From Streptomyces sp. TP-A0874 (GTDB lineage: Bacteria; Actinomycetota; Actinomycetes; Streptomycetales; Streptomycetaceae), in assembly GCF_001748085.1 (NCBI RefSeq), contig NZ_BBZK01000008.1, positions 186,001 to 250,000 on the forward strand: DNA of 64,000 bases, given 5' to 3'. A program made the position numbers and the translations under genes. The notes under the pieces are model-generated. The model searched no databases, was not told where the DNA came from, and saw nothing but the letters and a program-made list of their open reading frames with translations. Positions 9,056 to 17,175 of this stretch are shown one piece after another. The first letter of the stretch is position 1; every line of letters starts with the position of its first letter.

Positions 9056-10807
9056 TTACTTCAGACCGAGGTTGAGGTAGTCGTACTGACCGCTCCACGT
9101 CGGGTTGGAAACCACGTTGGTGAGCTTCTCGGAGCGGTAGTGGAGGACCTTGAAGTAGGTCAGCGGCACGATGGCGGCCTCCTCCATGGTCTTCCGGTCA
9201 ACCTCGGCGTACGCCTTCTCGCGGGCCGACTCGTCGGTGTCGGCGATGGCGTCGTCAAGGAGCTTGTTGATCTCCTTGTTGTCCAGCTGGGACAGGTTGT
9301 CGTTGCCGGAGTCGCCGATCATCTTGCCGTGCACGATCTGGGTGAGGAAGCCGAAGCCGGTCGGCCAGTCGGCGCCCCACTGCATCATCATCAGACCGAT
9401 GTTCTTGTCCTCGGTGAACTTCGGCACACCCGCGTAGTCGGTGAAGTACTTGCCGGCCGGGTACTGCTGGATGTTGACCTTGATGCCGACCTTCTTCAGG
9501 GACGCCTGGATGGCGGTCGCCATGTCGACCTCGCCCTGCCGGTCGTTGCGGGCCGTGATGTTGGTGGTGAAGCCGTTCGGCTGACCGCACTCCTTGAGCA
9601 GCTCCTTCGCCTTCTTCACGTCGCCCTTGTCGTCAGGGGTCTCGTAGAGGTCGAAGTCCTGGTAGCCCGGGACGTCCGGGGGCAGCACGGTGGAGGCTAT
9701 GTCGCCGCGGATCGGGCCGCCCACCGCCGTCTGGGCGGAGACCTTGTCGATCGCGTACTGCACGGCCTGGCGGCACTCGAGCTTGTCGAACGGGGCGACC
9801 TTCATGTTGATCGCCATGTAGACGAGCCTGCTGCCCTGCGCGTTGTCGGTGTTCGGGTCCTGCTTGCCCGCCAGCAGCTTGGACTGCGTCTGGCTGGCCA
9901 CACCGTTGCCGACCAGGTCGACGTGGGTGTTGCCGGCGATCAGGTTCTGGTCGATCGTCTCCTGGTTCACCTTGAACTTCACGACGATCTTGTCCGGCAG
10001 CTGCTTGCGCATCGGGTCCGTCTTCGGGTCCCAGTGCTCGTTGCGGACCAGCACGGCCTGCTTGTCCGGCTCATAGCTCTCGAACTTGTAGGAGCCCGAG
10101 GAGACGATGTTCTTCACGTAGTCCGCGCCGGTGTCCTTGTCACGGGGCACCGGGGCCGACTGCGGGCTCGCCAGCAGGTAGTCGAAGTCGGCGAAGGGCT
10201 GCTTGAGGTTGAAGACGATGGTCTGGTCGTCCGGGACCTCGATCGACTTCAGGCCCTCCTCGTCCTTGTCCTTGTACGGGCCCTTGTAGCCGCCCTCGTT
10301 GTCGATGAGGTACTCGCGCAGGTAGCTCGGGCCGTGCGAGTGGACTTCCCGGGAGAAGTTGCTCCGCTCGATCGCGTACTTCACATCGGCGGAGGTGATC
10401 TCCGTGCCGTCGCTGAACTTCAGACCCTTGCGGATCTTGTAGGTCCAGGTCTTGCCGTCGTTGGAGGGGGTGCCCAGGGACTCGGCGAGGTCGGGCACGA
10501 CCTTGGTGCCCTCCTGGCCCGCGCCCGGCGGGAAGGTCGTGAGTGAGCGCGCGTAGATACGGCTGAGGTTGAACACGAAGCCGTAGTACGTGTTGCCGGG
10601 GTCGAGCGAGTCGGGGGTGTCGGACGCCTCGTAGACGAGCGTCCCGCCCTTCTTGTCGGAGGCGTTCACCACGCCCTCCACCGCGGCGTTGGCCTTGGCC
10701 GACCCACCGCTGTCCTTGTCGTCACCGCCGTCGCCGCAGGCCGACGCGGCCAGCGCTATCGAGACGGCGGCGGCCACCATCGCGGCTGCTCTCGACGTTC
10801 TTCTCAT
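9056..10807 (-). CDS. Peptide-binding lipoprotein (SBP family 5, OppA/DppA-like)
   Basis: The protein has 583 residues and captures the peptide outside the membrane. The signal peptide ends in the lipobox AASAC with Cys at about residue 24, so it should be lipid-anchored. Family-5 features include TYKIRKGLKFSDGTEITSAD and the domain-closing region. The ATG follows AGGGGGC. The frame stays open upstream as far as 11764, but that is the shadow of oppC and not part of the protein. An unusual glycine/aspartate-rich linker follows the lipobox. Specificity is unknown. Confidence 0.94.
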   Translation of the reverse strand: MRRTSRAAAMVAAAVSIALAASACGDGGDDKDSGGSAKANAAVEGVVNASDKKGGTLVYEASDTPDSLDPGNTYYGFVFNLSRIYARSLTTFPPGAGQEGTKVVPDLAESLGTPSNDGKTWTYKIRKGLKFSDGTEITSADVKYAIERSNFSREVHSHGPSYLREYLIDNEGGYKGPYKDKDEEGLKSIEVPDDQTIVFNLKQPFADFDYLLASPQSAPVPRDKDTGADYVKNIVSSGSYKFESYEPDKQAVLVRNEHWDPKTDPMRKQLPDKIVVKFKVNQETIDQNLIAGNTHVDLVGNGVASQTQSKLLAGKQDPNTDNAQGSRLVYMAINMKVAPFDKLECRQAVQYAIDKVSAQTAVGGPIRGDIASTVLPPDVPGYQDFDLYETPDDKGDVKKAKELLKECGQPNGFTTNITARNDRQGEVDMATAIQASLKKVGIKVNIQQYPAGKYFTDYAGVPKFTEDKNIGLMMMQWGADWPTGFGFLTQIVHGKMIGDSGNDNLSQLDNKEINKLLDDAIADTDESAREKAYAEVDRKTMEEAAIVPLTYFKVLHYRSEKLTNVVSNPTWSGQYDYLNLGLK

Positions 10808-10872
10808 GGGTGATGCCCCCTGCTTGGGTTGGGTGATGATGGAGCCGGTCGGGCCATCGGGCGGCGCCCCGG

Positions 10873-11874
10873 TCAACGTTGGCCGCGCGGATCGAGGGCG
10901 TCCCGCAGCCCGTCGCCCAGTAGGTTGAAGGCCAGGACCGTGACGAAGATCGCCATACCGGGCACGATCATGAACATCGGGTCCACTTGGTAGTAGTCGA
11001 CGGCCGTGCTCAACATTCCGCCCCAGGAGGACTGCGGCGGCTGGATGCCCACTCCGAGGAAGCTCAGCGACGCCTCGAAGAGGATGTTCGTCGGGATCAG
11101 CAGCGTGGCGTAGACCAGGATCGGCCCCACGAGGTTCGGCAGCAGCTCGCGGAAGAGGATGAACGGGCCGCGGGCGCCCAGGCTCCGGGCGGCGTCGACG
11201 AACTCGCGTTCTCGTAGCGAGAGCGTCTGGCCGCGCACGATGCGCCCGATGTAGGGCCAGCTGAAGAAGCCGATGACGAAGATCAGCACACTGACGTGGA
11301 GCGGCAGCCCCTCCAGCCCGAACGCCCCGCCCTGGAGCGAGGCGGAGATCGAGATCGCGAAAAGCAGCAGCGGGAAGGCGAGGAAGGTGTCCATCGCCCG
11401 GCTGATCATGGTGTCGGCCCAGCCGCCGTAGAAGCCGGCGATGACGCCCATCACGGTTCCGATGATCACCGAGAGCAGGGTGGCGCCGAAGGCCACCAGC
11501 AGGGAGACCCAGGAGCCCTCCAGGATCCGGGTGGCGATGTCGCGGCCGAACTTCGGCTCCACACCCAGCGGGTGATCCCAACTCATACCGCCGAAGGAAC
11601 CGATCGGGGTGGCCAGCGTGGGGTCGACCAGATCCTGGTTGAGCGCGTTGGGATCGAGCCCGAATACCGCCTGGATCGGCTTGGCGAGGATCGCCAGCAG
11701 GATCAGGACCAGCACCACGACGCCGCCGGTCATCGCGACCTTGTCGCGCTTGAGCCGGGTCCACGCGATCCGGCCGAGCGAGCGCCCTTCGATCTGGCTC
11801 TTCTCGACCCCGGCGAGGACGGCCTCAGGTTGTGCTTCCGCCGTCGATCCGGTGGTCTCGATAGGTGCCGTCAT
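10873..11874 (-). CDS. Peptide ABC transporter permease, OppC/DppC type
   Basis: The protein has 333 residues: a cytoplasmic N-terminal arm of about 40 residues, then six predicted membrane helices. The permease motif is REFVDAARSLGARGPFILFRELLPN and the OppC_N segment is RLKRDKVAMTGGVVVLVL. It is the first gene of the operon, giving the order C-A-B-D-F. The ATG follows GAGGGGTCC. The operon promoter should lie in 11875-12302. Confidence 0.94.
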   Translation of the reverse strand: MTAPIETTGSTAEAQPEAVLAGVEKSQIEGRSLGRIAWTRLKRDKVAMTGGVVVLVLILLAILAKPIQAVFGLDPNALNQDLVDPTLATPIGSFGGMSWDHPLGVEPKFGRDIATRILEGSWVSLLVAFGATLLSVIIGTVMGVIAGFYGGWADTMISRAMDTFLAFPLLLFAISISASLQGGAFGLEGLPLHVSVLIFVIGFFSWPYIGRIVRGQTLSLREREFVDAARSLGARGPFILFRELLPNLVGPILVYATLLIPTNILFEASLSFLGVGIQPPQSSWGGMLSTAVDYYQVDPMFMIVPGMAIFVTVLAFNLLGDGLRDALDPRGQR

Positions 11875-12302
11875 CGTGGTGGGACCCCTCTCGGCCGGCT
11901 GTGGCCAGACCCGCCCGCCGCTGCGGCGGCCGGCTCAGGTCACTGGTGCGTACTGGCGGTGCGTAAACGGGAAGAACGGTTGCGCAAACGGTAGGGAACA
12001 GTGCGGACAAGTGGCCGAGGGCCTCTGCTGGCGCGAGTCTTCAACGGGCTCAGGAGCGACCGCCAGCCTTGACCGGGAATGGATGCGCAACTGTGATGTG
12101 GCCTGGCGCGATCCGGTATGCGAACACGGAACACTGCTGAGCGAGTCAGGCAAACCGGCCCATCCCGACTTGACCGGACAACGAACTGACAGGAAGACAG
12201 ACGCCCCCCGCCTCCGGCACCTGAAAGTACATTCGCTAACGCGAACGGTCGTTGGAGGTGTCCCGGTCGGCCTGCGCCGGCCCCTCGCTCGGTGCGGAGC
12301 CC
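11875..12302. promoter_or_regulatory. Leader and promoter region of the oligopeptide operon
   Basis: No gene is credible in this 428-bp stretch. GCGTAAACGG (11961-11970) and GCGCAAACGG (11982-11991) are direct repeats exactly 21 bp apart, that is two helical turns. GGTGCGTA is repeated at 11945 and 11958. An inverted repeat, TTCGC-TAAC-GCGAA, lies at 12232-12245. These are candidate binding sites for a regulator of the operon. The regulator is unknown and no promoter element could be fixed. Confidence 0.4.
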
Positions 12303-13151
12303 TCAGAAACCGCGCGGTGGAACGGCGCCGTGCTGCCAGGACTGCGCGGCGGGGGCCCCCGCGCCCATCACCGGCGGATAGCCGTAGGCCGGGGCCTGGA
12401 CCGGCTGCGTGGGCGCCCCGTAGCCCTCCCGGTCGAAGAAGGGCCGGGAGTTGGCCCGCATCCACATGGCGACCGGGTCGTACTCGTCGGACAGCGCGAC
12501 GGTGGAGACCGGCAGCCCTTCCGGGACCGCACTGACGGACTTCCCCATCATCATCCGCACCGACTCCACCGCCTGCGGGCCCGAGTCGTACAGCTCAAGG
12601 CCGATGGCGAGGTACGGCGCGCCGAGCGCGGGCTGCACCCAGGCCCGGCTGAGCGCCCGGACAGCGGGGGTGTGGTGTGCGTTCTGGGTGAGCAGCGCGT
12701 AGAACTGCGGGATCTCGATGGTCGGTTCGCTGATCCGCAGCGGCCCGGCCGGCAGCTGGTCCAGGCCGCAGGCGATCCGCCGCAGATCGAGCCAGGGGAT
12801 GCCGACTCCCCCACCGGGAGCGTGCGGGTTGAGCCACAGGCCCCAGCGGTCGGGAAAGAGCGAGTTGGCGATCTCCCGACCCCGGACGACCTCGTGGGAC
12901 CGGTTCCAGCCGCTGATCGAGAGCTCCTGGGGAGAGGTCACACAGGGCGCGTAACCGAGTCCGTCGACCTCCATGTTCCCGTACTGCGCGTCGGCCGAAC
13001 CAGGATGGCCCTGCCACAGCAGCATCCACAGCTCATGCTCGACCAGTGCGTGCAGCAGTGCTTCATAGGCGTCATACCGGCCGGGCGTCACCTGTGGAAG
13101 CAGTTGCTCGACCAACCCGGTGGCCGCTGTACCCCCTACCCCCGCGCTCAC
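12303..13151 (-). CDS. Enhanced serine sensitivity protein SseB family
   Basis: The protein has 282 residues and matches the actinobacterial SseB family: YDAYEALLHALVEHELWMLLW at the N terminus, a SseB_N domain, then a C-terminal domain with RAWVQPALGAPYLAIGLELYD, and a proline/glycine/alanine-rich tail of about 45 residues. E. coli SseB overproduction changes serine sensitivity, but the biochemistry is not known. It lies in the same direction as a second SseB-like gene (13344-14141), with a gap of about 190 bp. It is about 6 kb from the glycine/serine genes; any link to them is speculative. Confidence 0.8.
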   Translation of the reverse strand: MSAGVGGTAATGLVEQLLPQVTPGRYDAYEALLHALVEHELWMLLWQGHPGSADAQYGNMEVDGLGYAPCVTSPQELSISGWNRSHEVVRGREIANSLFPDRWGLWLNPHAPGGGVGIPWLDLRRIACGLDQLPAGPLRISEPTIEIPQFYALLTQNAHHTPAVRALSRAWVQPALGAPYLAIGLELYDSGPQAVESVRMMMGKSVSAVPEGLPVSTVALSDEYDPVAMWMRANSRPFFDREGYGAPTQPVQAPAYGYPPVMGAGAPAAQSWQHGAVPPRGF

Positions 13152-13343
13152 CTGACGTCGCCCCTTCTTCCGTCTCTTCCGGCTCTTCCGGCCCGCTCTT
13201 CCGGCTCTCTCCCGATCGGCCGTCCACGCGGCAGGTTCCGGCCCCCGTATGCCGGGGAGGCTGGACGCGCCCCGACCCGGCCATCCAATCAGCTTACGAG
13301 GGGACTAAGACAGTTCGCCGCGGACCGGTCGTTCTCGCTCTCA

Positions 13344-14141
13344 TCACGGGTGTACCCCGGTGTGGAAGGGCCGTATCCGATCGCGCAGGTAGTCGCCGAC
13401 CGGATCCTGGGCGACATCGAGGAACACCAACTGCACCGGCCAGGGCACCGGAGCCGTGCCGAGCGCCCGGCCGAGGGCGTCCATCACCACGGTCCGGTCC
13501 GGCGGCTCGCAGCTGGTCAGTTCGACGCCGACGAACAGCGACGGGGCCTCGCCCTCGACACTGGCGAGGGCCCTCCGCGCCGTCACGACCAACCCGGTGG
13601 TGGCGAACTCCCCCGCGGCGGCGGCCAGGAAGTCGACCGGCTCCTCCTGCCAGTCGGGCTCGAACAGCCTGACCCGTCCGCCGGTGGCCGAACCGTCGAG
13701 CGGCATCCGGCCGGCCCGGCAGAGTTCCGCGACGGCGGCGGGCGGCAGCGGCACACCGACCGGCCCGCCCGGATTGACGGCGATACCGAGTTGCGGCGGT
13801 AGACCGCGGGCGAACTCCGCGGCGGGGGCCACGGCGAAGGACATGTGCTCCCCCACCAGTTCACGGAACTGTCGCTCGGAGCTGAAGACCGGCACGTACG
13901 CGCCGCCCAGGAACTCCATCGTCGGCAGATCGAGGTCGGTGCTGGTCGGCCCGCCCCCCTCGGGCAGCGGCACCCACACTCTGCTCCGGCCCAGCACCTC
14001 GACCAGTCGGGCGCCGGCCCCCTCCACTCCGAGGGAGGCGGCGAGCACCTCCTCGAACTCGTTGCAGGGAAACCCGCCGCTCGCGCCACCGGCCGTACCG
14101 CCGGCGGCGAGCGGATCTTCGTACCGCTCGGGGATGCTCAT
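13344..14141 (-). CDS. Second SseB-family protein
   Basis: The protein has 265 residues, with an SseB_N domain (LVEVLGRSRVWVPLPEGG, VPVFSSERQFRELV) and an SseB C-terminal domain (VDFLAAAAGEFATTGLV, SLFVGVELTSCEPPDRTVV). It is a paralogue in fold of the gene at 12303-13151. I chose ATG at 14141 because it overlaps the TGA of the upstream P-loop gene (ATGA), which implies coupling. An in-frame ATG at 14150 is the alternative. Confidence 0.8.
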   Translation of the reverse strand: MSIPERYEDPLAAGGTAGGASGGFPCNEFEEVLAASLGVEGAGARLVEVLGRSRVWVPLPEGGGPTSTDLDLPTMEFLGGAYVPVFSSERQFRELVGEHMSFAVAPAAEFARGLPPQLGIAVNPGGPVGVPLPPAAVAELCRAGRMPLDGSATGGRVRLFEPDWQEEPVDFLAAAAGEFATTGLVVTARRALASVEGEAPSLFVGVELTSCEPPDRTVVMDALGRALGTAPVPWPVQLVFLDVAQDPVGDYLRDRIRPFHTGVHP

Positions 14142-14941
14142 GCTGTCCAACCACGTCTCGTCCGTATCCCAGGCACCCTAGCCGCTGTCTCGCGAGGGGT
14201 GACCGGCGGAGCCGGAACTCCGCCGGTTCCGCCGCCCGCCGCCCCGGCGTCGAAGACGATCTCCTCGACGGCACCGGCGGCCCGGCGATCCAGCAGCACC
14301 GCGGTGGCACAGCCCTCGACCGGCTTCCCCCGCCCGAGCCCCGCCAACAGCCGGTCCACAGCGACCCGATGGCGGGCGAAGGCATGGGCGGAGACCTGGC
14401 GCCCACGGGAGAGCTGCCCCTCCAGCGCCACCTCCGCCGGCACGTCCAGCAGCACCAGGTGGAGTGCCCGCCCCTCTCGGTGCGCCGCACGCGCCAGCCA
14501 CCGGCGGACCCAGGGCAACCGGCCGCAGTCGTGGAGGACGAGGCTGCCGCCCGCGGCCAACGCACGCCGCAGGCCCAGAAAGTGCGCGAGGCGCACCACC
14601 GGCCGGTACAGCGGGTACGGCAGCCCGGGGAGGAGGCGTTCCCACCGCTCACGCGCGTGTTGGGAGTCCAGCAGACGGACGGGGCCGCCCGCGCTGTCCC
14701 GGAGGCGAACCGTCCGGGCCAGCAGGGTGCTCTTGCCGCTGCCGGGTATCCCGGAGACGACCAGCAGGTCCCCGGCCGGATAGCGCAGCCGCCGCGGATT
14801 CCGGCCCCGCAGGTCGCGGACCGGGGCCGTCGGCTCCGGGGCGGTCGCCCGCACGGCCGGCAGCCCTCGGGCCGCGACGGCGGCGGGCCGACGGTCCTCG
14901 ACGGCCGTTGCCAGCGGCCGTGGGTTCCGCGCCCACCCCAT
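14138..14941 (-). CDS. P-loop ATPase/kinase-like protein
   Basis: The protein has 267 residues. A single P-loop fold shows Walker A SGIPGSGKST about 50 residues in, a lid-like arginine-rich helix, and HLVLLDVPAEVALEGQLSRGRQVS, which resembles zeta-toxin/AAA_33 small-molecule kinases. The substrate is unknown. The stop overlaps the start of the SseB-like gene, so the pair is probably co-translated. An in-frame GTG at 14980 could add 13 residues. I recall ATPases of this type beside SseB genes in other streptomycetes but did not check. Confidence 0.72.
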   Translation of the reverse strand: MGWARNPRPLATAVEDRRPAAVAARGLPAVRATAPEPTAPVRDLRGRNPRRLRYPAGDLLVVSGIPGSGKSTLLARTVRLRDSAGGPVRLLDSQHARERWERLLPGLPYPLYRPVVRLAHFLGLRRALAAGGSLVLHDCGRLPWVRRWLARAAHREGRALHLVLLDVPAEVALEGQLSRGRQVSAHAFARHRVAVDRLLAGLGRGKPVEGCATAVLLDRRAAGAVEEIVFDAGAAGGGTGGVPAPPVTPRETAARVPGIRTRRGWTA

Positions 14942-15415
14942 GCGTACGCCCCCATCTCGGTCCCGCGGCCGAACCGTCACCCGGTACTCTCCGGCGGCCC
15001 GGCCCGTCGGAGCAGCAGCCTGTCATGAGTGCGCCAAGCTCGCGAACGGGTCTCGACCACGGTGCTGCTGCCGCGGGCAGCGGACGGCCGGCGGCCCTGG
15101 GAGAAGCCGATCCCGCCCGACAGGCTCACCCCCGCACGAGTCCACCGCGACTTTCGGCACCTCCGCTCGAAGGTCGCCTGCCCAGCCCCAGCGCCGAAAA
15201 CCTCCAGCCCCGTCCCCGGACGGCCCCCCGGAAGCAAGAACACCCAGCCCACCCCACGACGTGTACACAGCCGGGAAACCAGGCTCAAAGAAACAACGAA
15301 CGAAGAAGTCAACGACCTCTCGTCCCCGCCGCACCGGTGCCGTGAACCACCCTCACTGCGATGATGGGCCACATCAACGGGGCAGTGCGCCAAAGGCGCG
15401 AGACGGGGGGCGGCG
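14942..15415. other. Gene-free, locally A-rich stretch
   Basis: No convincing gene in 474 bp. The frames here lack family features. Positions 15230-15310 are far richer in A than the surroundings. A perfect 8-bp palindrome, GTGTACAC, lies at 15261-15268. GCGCC-AAA-GGCGC at 15387-15399 forms a small hairpin just ahead of the ribosome binding site of the rhomboid-like gene. The stretch marks the left edge of the accessory island. Confidence 0.5.
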
Positions 15416-16159
15416 ATGTCGCCGCACGAGATCGGGTTGTACGCGAGCGCCGCAGTGGTGGTTGGTGTGGGCCTGCGGATGCTCGTACTGGTCAGCCCCG
15501 CGGACGGCTCTGCAGCCGGCGCTTCAGCCGGCGACAACGTCGGACCTGGCGAGGTACTGGCGGTCGTCCGTGCCGCCCTGGCACGGAGGCCCTGGGTCAC
15601 CATCGCGCTGTTCGCGGTGATGGCGGTCATGGCCGTGGTCCAGTACGCAGTACCCGCCACGGTCGAGGGTCTGATGCGCCATCCGGGTGCACTGTCGGAC
15701 GGTCAGTGGTGGCGCGCCGGGACCGCACTGCTGGTGCAGTCCTCGGGGATCGGGCAGATCGCGTTCAACCTGCCGGCGCTGCTCGTGGTCGGCGCCATCG
15801 CCGAGTCGATCCTCGGGTGGTGGAGGACCCTCGGCGTCTTCCTTGTCAGTGGTGTCCTGGCCCATGTGGTCAGCCTGGCCGGCTGGTCGCCGTACGGCGG
15901 CGGCGACTCCGTTGCCGTCGGCGGCCTGCTGGGCGCCCTTGCCGTCATCTGTCTGCTGCGCCCCAACGCCCTGGCTTTGCCCTTCAAGGACATCTGGTAC
16001 GTGCTACTTGTCCCGGCCACCGGCCTGTTCCTGTGCCTGTTGCACAACAACCATGGTGCTGGTCTGGTGGCAGGCTGCCTGCTTGGCCTGGTCCTCGCGG
16101 CCCCTACGAAGACTCGCCCCCCGATCCGATCGTTGCGTAAGTCGAGACCGCCGAGCTGA
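15416..16159 (+). CDS. Rhomboid-family intramembrane serine protease
   Basis: The protein has 247 residues and about six membrane helices. The rhomboid dyad is visible: Ser165 in GGDSVAVGGLLGA and His213 in NNHGAGLVAGCLLG, with the GxxxG spacing of the last helix. GQWWRAGTALLVQSSGIGQIAFNLPALL fits the L1/helix-2 signature. The residue after the serine is Val where Gly is usual, so activity is less certain than membership. A basic tail ends the protein. ATG follows ACGGGGGGCGG. It lies at the left edge of the accessory island. Confidence 0.7.
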   Translation: MSPHEIGLYASAAVVVGVGLRMLVLVSPADGSAAGASAGDNVGPGEVLAVVRAALARRPWVTIALFAVMAVMAVVQYAVPATVEGLMRHPGALSDGQWWRAGTALLVQSSGIGQIAFNLPALLVVGAIAESILGWWRTLGVFLVSGVLAHVVSLAGWSPYGGGDSVAVGGLLGALAVICLLRPNALALPFKDIWYVLLVPATGLFLCLLHNNHGAGLVAGCLLGLVLAAPTKTRPPIRSLRKSRPPS

Positions 16160-16287
16160 GGGCCTCGGCCAGGCGGTCGTTCCGCCGCTGCCATGAAAAG
16201 CGTCCAGCCTCTCGGGCGACCGGGACCCGCCGGCTTCGGTGGGGCTTTCCCGCCCCCTCCTCCCTCAAGCCCCGAAACCCCGGATCA

Positions 16288-16465
16288 TGACCGCCGCCTC
16301 CCAAACCGGCCGATGCGTGCGATGATGACGCGGTCAACTCCATACCGCCGCTCGAACCCGCGCGGGAGAGTCCCCGACCGGCCGCGGTGCCGGCCCGGGG
16401 CGCCGAAGGAGCAAGTCCTCCCTTGAATCTCTCAGGCCCCGATACCGCGCGGGCGAGGCAGATCT
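16288..16465 (+). repeat. Left copy of a 178-bp repeat carrying a glycine aptamer
   Basis: This matches 18721-18898 base for base except at three positions seen by eye (near 16295, 16327 and 16357), with a constant offset of 2433 bp. Upstream, from about 16250, the two copies are still alignable but diverged. The right copy is the first half of the tandem glycine riboswitch of gcvT. The left copy ends abruptly at GCAGATCT, where an IS256-type sequence begins. Confidence 0.92.
16345..16465 (+). ncRNA. Orphan single glycine riboswitch aptamer (duplicate)
   Basis: The conserved core of a glycine aptamer I is present: CGCGGGAGAG, GCGCCGAAGGAGCAA, GAATCTCTCAGG and GGCGAGGCAGATCT. The second aptamer, which follows the right copy at 18899-19006, is missing here because foreign sequence replaces it. 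The conserved stretch upstream (from about 16300) may still hold a promoter. Whether it still binds glycine or controls anything is unknown. Confidence 0.8.
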
Positions 16466-16757
16466 CGAAAAGCGAGGGAACCACCGAGAGCGGTTCCCTG
16501 GTGGACAACATCGTCCGGGAGGGTGCCCGGCGGATGCTCGCTGCGGCCCTGGAGGGCGAAGTCAACCAGCACATAGCTGAGTTGGCCGGTGAGCGGGACG
16601 AGGACGGCCGCCGCCTGGCGGTCCGCAACGGCCATCATCGCGAACGGACGGTGACCACCGCCGCCGGGCCGGTCGCGGTGAAGGCGCTGCGGGTGATCGA
16701 CAAGCGCGTCGACTCCGGGACGGGCGAGCGCAAGCGGTTCTGGTCGAAGATCCTGAA
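16466..16757 (+). pseudogene. N-terminal fragment of an IS256-type (mutator) transposase
   Basis: The translation runs SLVDNIVREGARRMLAAALE, EVNQHIAEL, RLAVRNGHHRERTVTTAAGP, VAVKALRVIDKRVD and GERKRFWSKIL. This is the start of IS256-family transposases. It breaks off after SKIL at about 100 residues of a usual 400. The DDE catalytic core is absent, so the fragment cannot transpose. It is fused directly to the end of the orphan aptamer, and the same reading frame runs on into the membrane protein that follows. Confidence 0.8.
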
Positions 16758-16773
16758 GAGCAAGGAACCCGCC

Positions 16774-17175
16774 ATGCAGTACATACGACATGCCAAAGGC
16801 GTCCTCACCGTCACCACCGCCACCGCGGCTTGCTACACCCTCATGTCCGTCGGCTACACGTGGGCCCGCGAGAGCGCAGCCGCAGCTGGGGACACGATAT
16901 TCTCCGGCGCCTTCGAGTTCTTACTCACCACGGCCGCTTCCTGGGCTCTCATGCCCCTCCTGTTGTGGGCCGGCATGCGGATGCTGCGGGAGACCGGCAA
17001 CACGGTGCTCGTGCTCATCGGTGGGCTGGGCTGGGCAGGGGTCTCCGGGTACTACATCGACGACATCGACCGCGCGGGCGGACACATGCCGGTCCTCGTC
17101 CTCGCCGCATACGTCCTTTGCGGTGCAGTGCTGTCAGGGGTCAACCCGGGCCGCGCCTCTGACTTCGGATCTTGA
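16774..17175 (+). CDS. Small four-helix membrane protein (unknown)
   Basis: The protein has 133 residues and about four hydrophobic segments (near residues 9-28, 36-60, 66-82 and 94-114). I recognise no family. ATG at 16774 follows AAGGA. The frame is open without a stop back to 16387, through the IS256 fragment and part of the aptamer, so a longer 262-residue chimera is possible but less likely. Codon 50 (16921-16923) is TTA, the only in-frame TTA I noticed in the window; in Streptomyces that suggests dependence on the bldA tRNA. Probably acquired. Confidence 0.6.
   Translation: MQYIRHAKGVLTVTTATAACYTLMSVGYTWARESAAAAGDTIFSGAFEFLLTTAASWALMPLLLWAGMRMLRETGNTVLVLIGGLGWAGVSGYYIDDIDRAGGHMPVLVLAAYVLCGAVLSGVNPGRASDFGS

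Noticed and set aside
9056..11764. A 902-codon open frame joining the peptide-binding protein to upstream sequence
   Set aside because: The part above 10807 is the antisense or shifted frame of oppC, and the lipoprotein signal with ribosome binding site at 10807 marks the true start.
15023..15334. 103-codon frame on the - strand in the A-rich gap
   Set aside because: No domain, no convincing ribosome binding site and no neighbour support.
16387..17175. 262-residue ORF as one real gene
   Set aside because: Its first 30 codons are riboswitch and the next 97 a truncated transposase. I annotate only the membrane part from 16774 as a gene and report the chimera as a finding.
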